Shown: piece after piece, positions 59,903-64,000 of the stretch
Position numbering within the stretch: position 1 is the stretch's first letter
How the letters are laid out: the number at the start of each line of letters is the position of its first letter
From: Billgrantia bachuensis
GTDB lineage: Bacteria; Pseudomonadota; Gammaproteobacteria; Pseudomonadales; Halomonadaceae
DNA: 64,000 nt
Assembly (NCBI RefSeq): GCF_011742165.1
Contig: NZ_JAAQTO010000023.1
Coordinates: 62,001 to 126,000, forward strand
Direction of reading: 5' to 3'
Notes under the pieces: generated by a model
Databases searched by the model: none
Told to the model about the DNA's origin: nothing
The model's input: the letters and a program-made list of their open reading frames with translations, nothing else
Program-made: the position numbers and the translations under genes

Positions 59903-60340
59903 ATGGTTGCGAGATTGGCCCACCCCAGAGTCTTACTGGCCCTAGGATTGTTCTTGCTCGGTGTCGTGCTGGCGTTCCATGCCTGGAGCGGCCCATCCGA
60001 TGCCATGCTGGTGCCGCGTATCGTGTTGACCTTGTGGAGCGGGGTCGCCCTTGCGATCACGCTCGTCGAGCTATCACGCGTCACCGGAACGGGAAGCTGG
60101 CCGCTGTCGACACTCCCTGTGCTCATGGGGGCCGTGCTTATCGCCGCTATCGCCGTGGCGAGCCTGGGATTTCTGCTTGCGTCACTGCCGCTCGTCGCTT
60201 TGACGTTGTGGCTGTTTCGCCTGCATCGCCCGCTACCGATGGCGCTGGGCACGCTCGTGATCGCCGGTGGCCTGTGGTTCCTGTTCCACCACGTGCTGCT
60301 GATTCGATTGCCGACACTCTTGACCAGCGGAGCGCTGTAG
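59903..60340 (+). CDS. Tripartite tricarboxylate transporter small subunit (TctB)
   Basis: A 145-residue membrane protein with four hydrophobic helices, in the position and size of TctB. It partners with TctA, whose start follows its stop by 1 nt. GAGGTAA precedes the ATG. Sequence conservation in this subunit is low, so the call relies mainly on topology and neighbours. Confidence 0.85.
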   Translation: MVARLAHPRVLLALGLFLLGVVLAFHAWSGPSDAMLVPRIVLTLWSGVALAITLVELSRVTGTGSWPLSTLPVLMGAVLIAAIAVASLGFLLASLPLVALTLWLFRLHRPLPMALGTLVIAGGLWFLFHHVLLIRLPTLLTSGAL

Positions 60341-60341
60341 C

Positions 60342-61847
60342 ATGGATATCATTCTTGCCGCGGTGGGCGACGCCTTCGCTTGGCAGGCATTGCTCGCCAT
60401 CGTCGTCGGCACCTGGGCCGGGATCATCATTGGTGGGTTGCCGGGCCTCGGGTCGGTTGTGGGGCTGACCATCTTTCTGCCCTTCACTTTCGGGATGTCC
60501 ACCATTACCAGCATGGCACTGCTGATCGGTGTCTACTGCGGTTCCGTCTACGGTGGTTCGATCACCGCTATTCTCATCAATACCCCCGGCACACCCCAAT
60601 CGGCGGCGACTACCTTCGACGGCTACCCCATGACTCAGCAGGGGCGCGTCGACGAGGCGCTGGGCTGGGCAACGTTCGCGTCCTTCTTCGGCGGCGTGCT
60701 CTCCTGCGTGATACTGATCTTCTGCGCGCCGCAACTCGCCAAGTTCGCCGTCAACTTCGGTTCGATCGAAGTCTTCGCCCTCATCTGCCTGGCGATGATG
60801 TGCATCGTTGGCGTTTCCAAGGGTAGCGTCATGAAGGGGCTGGTATGCGGCATGATCGGCTTCTTCCTCTCCATGGTGGGCTCGGATCCCATCACCGGGG
60901 CCGATCGCTTCACCTTCGGCAGCTATACCCTGTCCTCGGGGCTGACGCTGATTCCGGTGGTGGTGGGCGCTTTCGCCCTTTCGGAAATCTTCGTGCGCTT
61001 TTCCTCGAGGGACGATCCTGGCGCAAAAATCCCTGAGGCCAGGTTGCGCCTACCTAAGCTGGGTGAGTGGTTCAAGCGCTGGATTGAGCTCGTCCGCGGC
61101 TCATTGATCGGTAGCTTCATCGGCGCTTTGCCGGGCACCGGTGCGGCCGCTGCAGCCTTCATCAGCTATGCCACTGCGCAGAAAATGTCGCCGCGTCGCG
61201 ATCGCCTGGGCCAGGGCGAACCGGATGGCATCATCGCCTCCGAGTCATCCAATAATGCCGTGACCGGTAGCTCGTTCATTCCCACGCTGGCGCTGGGCAT
61301 TCCGGGGGATGTCGTCACAGCGATGATGATGGGCGCCATGGTGATTCACGGCATCACGCCGGGCGTGCGGTTGATGGTCGATCAAGCGCAGACCGTCTAC
61401 TCCCTGTTCGTCGTACTGATCATCGTCAACGTCGCCATGCTGATCCTGAGCAAACCCTCCATTGGCCTGTTTCGTTACTTGTTCCGGCTGCACCAGGGTT
61501 ACGTCATGGCCGCCATCGTGATGTTCAGCTTCATCGGGGCCGCGACGGTGCGCGGCAACCCGCTAGACCTGGTGGTTGCCGCAGTGACCGGCATCCTGGC
61601 CTACGCCCTGCGCCGTGCGGATTACCCACTGGCGCCGCTGGTGATCGGCATGGTGCTGGGGCCGGAGCTGGAAAGCTCGCTGCGCCGAGGCCTGCTGATA
61701 AAGCGCGGCGATTTCTTTGAATTACTCACTCATAGCGGCATCTCCATGGCGCTGTTCTCGTTGCTCGCGCTGCTCATCGTCTGGACCGTGTGGTCGAGCA
61801 TCGCCCAATGGCGGGCGGCAGCACGGAACCAACCCTCTTACGACTGA
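60342..61847 (+). CDS. Tripartite tricarboxylate transporter large subunit (TctA)
   Basis: The 501-residue membrane protein has about twelve helices and the TctA signatures GGLPGLGSVVGLTIFLPF, YGGSITAILINTPGTP and LGIPGDVVTAMMMGAM. It forms the sodium-coupled pore. It is followed after 62 nt by a symporter of another family in the same operon. Confidence 0.93.
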   Translation: MDIILAAVGDAFAWQALLAIVVGTWAGIIIGGLPGLGSVVGLTIFLPFTFGMSTITSMALLIGVYCGSVYGGSITAILINTPGTPQSAATTFDGYPMTQQGRVDEALGWATFASFFGGVLSCVILIFCAPQLAKFAVNFGSIEVFALICLAMMCIVGVSKGSVMKGLVCGMIGFFLSMVGSDPITGADRFTFGSYTLSSGLTLIPVVVGAFALSEIFVRFSSRDDPGAKIPEARLRLPKLGEWFKRWIELVRGSLIGSFIGALPGTGAAAAAFISYATAQKMSPRRDRLGQGEPDGIIASESSNNAVTGSSFIPTLALGIPGDVVTAMMMGAMVIHGITPGVRLMVDQAQTVYSLFVVLIIVNVAMLILSKPSIGLFRYLFRLHQGYVMAAIVMFSFIGAATVRGNPLDLVVAAVTGILAYALRRADYPLAPLVIGMVLGPELESSLRRGLLIKRGDFFELLTHSGISMALFSLLALLIVWTVWSSIAQWRAAARNQPSYD

Positions 61848-61909
61848 AAACGCCTTCAACCGGCGCCACGACGATGCCATGCCGGTTCAGGCCCACCAGG
61901 GGAAAGGAT

Positions 61910-63676
61910 ATGCTGACGCTGCTCTCGTTTCTCGGCTTCACGGCGCTGGTCGCCGTCATCTCTTGGCTCAAGACACGACACGAGGATCTCAGCCAAATCA
62001 CCGGCTACTTTCTGGCCGGGCGCAGCCTGGGCTGGATCGTGATCGCCGGCTCGCTGTTTCTGACCAACATCTCGGCAGAGCAACTGACCGGACTCAACGC
62101 CAACGCCTTCAGCAACGGCGCCAATGTCATGGCATGGGAGACGGTAGCGGCGCTGGCGCTGATAGCGCTGGCGTTCGTGTTCCTGCCGCGCTACCTGCGT
62201 TCCGGCATCGGCACCGTGCCGCAATTCCTGGAACACCGCTACGGCAAGCGGATGCGCACCGTTGCTTCGTTCATCTTCATCTATGCCATCGTGATCGGCT
62301 TCCTGCCGTTCGTCCTCTATGCCGGTGCCATTACGCTGGGCCAGCTGTTCGATGTCGAAAGCCTGTTGGGCATCGGCCAGACCGCGACCACCTGGGTCAT
62401 GGTGATCGCCATCGGCGTGGTCGGCGGCGTCTACGCAGTGTTCGGCGGGCTCAAGGCGGTGGCGGTGTCCGACACCATTAACGGTATCGGGTTGTTGTTT
62501 GCGGGATTGCTGGTGCCGATTCTGGGGCTCCATGCGTTAGGGGGCGATGACTTCATGGTCGGCTGGCAAGTGCTGACCAGCCAAGCGCCTGAGCGACTCA
62601 ATGCGGTGGGGATGACGGCGGATGCCAACATTCCTTGGTACGGCATGATCTCCGGGGTGCTGCTGATCAATCTGTTCTATTGGTGCACCAACCAGGCGAT
62701 CGTGCAGCGGGCGCTAGGCGCACGCTCGCTGGCCGAGAGCCAGAAGGGCGTGCTGGCGGCGGGATTTCTCAAGTTGGCCGGGGTATTGATGCTGGTGTTG
62801 CCGGGCATCATCGCCTGGCACCTACATCAGCAGGGCATGCTGGAGATTCCCACCAAGCCGGGCAGCGATGTGCTAAACGCCGATGTCGCCTATCCCTTGC
62901 TGGTGCGGGAGATCCTGCCGACTTGGCTGACGGGGCTCTTCTGCGCGGCGGTGTTCGGCGCCATCCTCAGTTCCTTCAACAGCGGCGTTAACAGTCTGTC
63001 GACGCTGATCAGCCTGGATATCTATAAACAACTGCTCAAGCCCAGCGCCACCGATCGCGAAACCGTGGCCGTCGGGCGGGCATTCGCCGCCGTTACCATC
63101 GTGATCTGCATCGTTATCGCCCCCTATATCGCCAACGCCGACAGTCTCTACACCTTGATGCGCACCATCATGGCGGTGATCAACGTGCCGATCTTCACCG
63201 TGATTCTGTTCGGTGTGATGTCCAAACGCGCCCCGGCACTGGCGGGATACGTCGGGCTGGTGTTCGGCATGGGATTTTTCTATCTCACCCACTTCGTGCT
63301 GGGAGACGACCTTGGCTTCGCCCAGGTGCACTGGCTGCTGCTAGTGGGCATCAACTTCCTGCTGATGATCGGTGTGATGAGCGTAGTGCGATATCTCAAG
63401 CCGCTGCCCGAAGCGGTCGTGCTGCTGTCCGATGCCCATGGCCATCAAGTGGATATCACGCCCTGGCGCTATGCCCGCCATGCCAGCTGGATATTGGTGG
63501 GGCTGTTCGTACTGCTATATGCAGCGCTCTCGCCCTTGGGAGTGACTTCGCCGTCGGGGTCGCTGATGAGCGTCTTGGCAGTGAGCGTGGCGGCATTGCT
63601 GCTGCTTTACGGGCTCTATCGTCTGATCACAGCGCGTGGATGGCGGCAGCCGCTGGCGCAGAAAATCAGCAGATAG
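61910..63676 (+). CDS. SSS-family (SGLT-like) sodium:solute symporter
   Basis: The 588-residue protein has about fourteen membrane helices and SGLT-type signatures: YFLAGRSLGWIVIAGSLF, SAEQLTGLNANAF, and the sodium-site helix LFCAAVFGAILSSFNSGVNS. It resembles sodium/sugar symporters more than PanF types. Start at 61910 has AAGGA upstream; the upstream frame overlaps tctA. Having an SSS symporter and a full TctCBA system in one operon is unusual and may mean two related substrates. Confidence 0.92.
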   Translation: MLTLLSFLGFTALVAVISWLKTRHEDLSQITGYFLAGRSLGWIVIAGSLFLTNISAEQLTGLNANAFSNGANVMAWETVAALALIALAFVFLPRYLRSGIGTVPQFLEHRYGKRMRTVASFIFIYAIVIGFLPFVLYAGAITLGQLFDVESLLGIGQTATTWVMVIAIGVVGGVYAVFGGLKAVAVSDTINGIGLLFAGLLVPILGLHALGGDDFMVGWQVLTSQAPERLNAVGMTADANIPWYGMISGVLLINLFYWCTNQAIVQRALGARSLAESQKGVLAAGFLKLAGVLMLVLPGIIAWHLHQQGMLEIPTKPGSDVLNADVAYPLLVREILPTWLTGLFCAAVFGAILSSFNSGVNSLSTLISLDIYKQLLKPSATDRETVAVGRAFAAVTIVICIVIAPYIANADSLYTLMRTIMAVINVPIFTVILFGVMSKRAPALAGYVGLVFGMGFFYLTHFVLGDDLGFAQVHWLLLVGINFLLMIGVMSVVRYLKPLPEAVVLLSDAHGHQVDITPWRYARHASWILVGLFVLLYAALSPLGVTSPSGSLMSVLAVSVAALLLLYGLYRLITARGWRQPLAQKISR

Positions 63677-63716
63677 TGTTTCTTCTTTTCTCTCTTTCTC
63701 TGTAGAGCGATTCGTC

Positions 63717-64000
63717 ATGACCATTACCGATTTGAAGACCCACGTTCTCGCTGCACCGCTGGAACAGCCATTTTCGTTCTCTCAGGGGTGGGTGCATCGG
63801 CGCACCGCGATGCTGGTGGAAATTCATACCGATGACGGCTTGGTGGGCTGGGGCGAATGTATCAACCACGGACTGCAGCCGCCCCAGGTCGCCCAGGCGA
63901 TGGTCGAGCATGCGCTCAAGCCGTTGGTGATCGGACGTTCGATCTTCGATCGCGAGGTGCTGTGGGAAACGATGTACAACCATACCCGTCCCTACGGTCA
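63717..64000 (+). CDS. Enolase-superfamily (mandelate racemase/muconate lactonising) enzyme, N-terminal part
   Basis: The first 94 codons lie in the window. They match the N-terminal capping domain of mandelate-racemase-type enzymes: a PFSFSQGWVHRRTAMLVEI strand, the DDGLVGWGE loop and the VEHALKPLVIGR helix. The catalytic barrel is outside. Members often dehydrate sugar acids, which fits the upstream transporters and LacI regulator; the exact substrate is unknown. Confidence 0.85.
   Translation, partial: MTITDLKTHVLAAPLEQPFSFSQGWVHRRTAMLVEIHTDDGLVGWGECINHGLQPPQVAQAMVEHALKPLVIGRSIFDREVLWETMYNHTRPYG

Overview
The window is 64 kb of GC-rich bacterial chromosome. Dense coding, short intergenic gaps, adjacent recC-recB-recD, TRAP and tripartite tricarboxylate transporters, and many LysR/AraC/GntR/LacI regulators point to a gammaproteobacterium. 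The acidic protein composition and gene set look most like a Halomonas relative; that assignment is inference, because no rRNA gene is present. I saw no tRNA, rRNA, CRISPR array or complete insertion sequence.

Layout. 1-9.8 kb: 5' part of ilvD, an APC permease, a sodium:solute symporter behind a TPP riboswitch, an orphan protein, an AhpD-like protein, a 7TM diguanylate cyclase, and mmsA divergent from a LysR regulator. 9.8-15.1 kb: the kynurenine operon kynA-kynB-kynU with a divergent LysR gene, then selO. 15.2-21.8 kb: a malonate module (GntR regulator, TRAP transporter, malonyl-CoA decarboxylase, malonyl-CoA synthetase) with operator-like GTATAC sites and an apparently frameshifted DctM tail. 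21.9-36.1 kb: siderophore-interacting protein behind a Fur box, a carboxymuconolactone decarboxylase-like protein, a chemoreceptor, an isomerase, an amidase, two paralogous secreted EF-hand proteins, regulators, a DMT exporter, a flavin reductase, an SDR and a 5'-nucleotidase. This stretch also holds decayed copies of a nucleotidase/flavin-reductase junction.

36.3-46.0 kb: recC-recB-recD with 4-nt stop/start overlaps. 46.0-53.2 kb is a patchwork accessory region. It contains a 136-bp inverted-repeat element, a PAP2 phosphatase followed by a scrap of a second recD 3' end, and two AT-richer genes that each have an attC-like integron recombination site immediately 3'. One of these encodes a HEPN-domain protein; the other encodes a helical protein with a short hydrophobic segment. 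An Xre-RES toxin-antitoxin pair with direct-repeat operators, a patatin-like protein and a decayed GFA gene fragment follow. 53.2-57.6 kb: small redox, stress and nucleoside-salvage genes.

57.6-64.0 kb: a LacI regulator divergent from tctC-tctB-tctA, an SSS symporter and a truncated enolase-superfamily gene. This is probably a sugar-acid catabolic operon, controlled through a perfect 16-bp palindrome. The most interesting part is the 47.2-49.5 kb integron-like cassette pair, which lacks any integrase in view and carries candidate defence genes.
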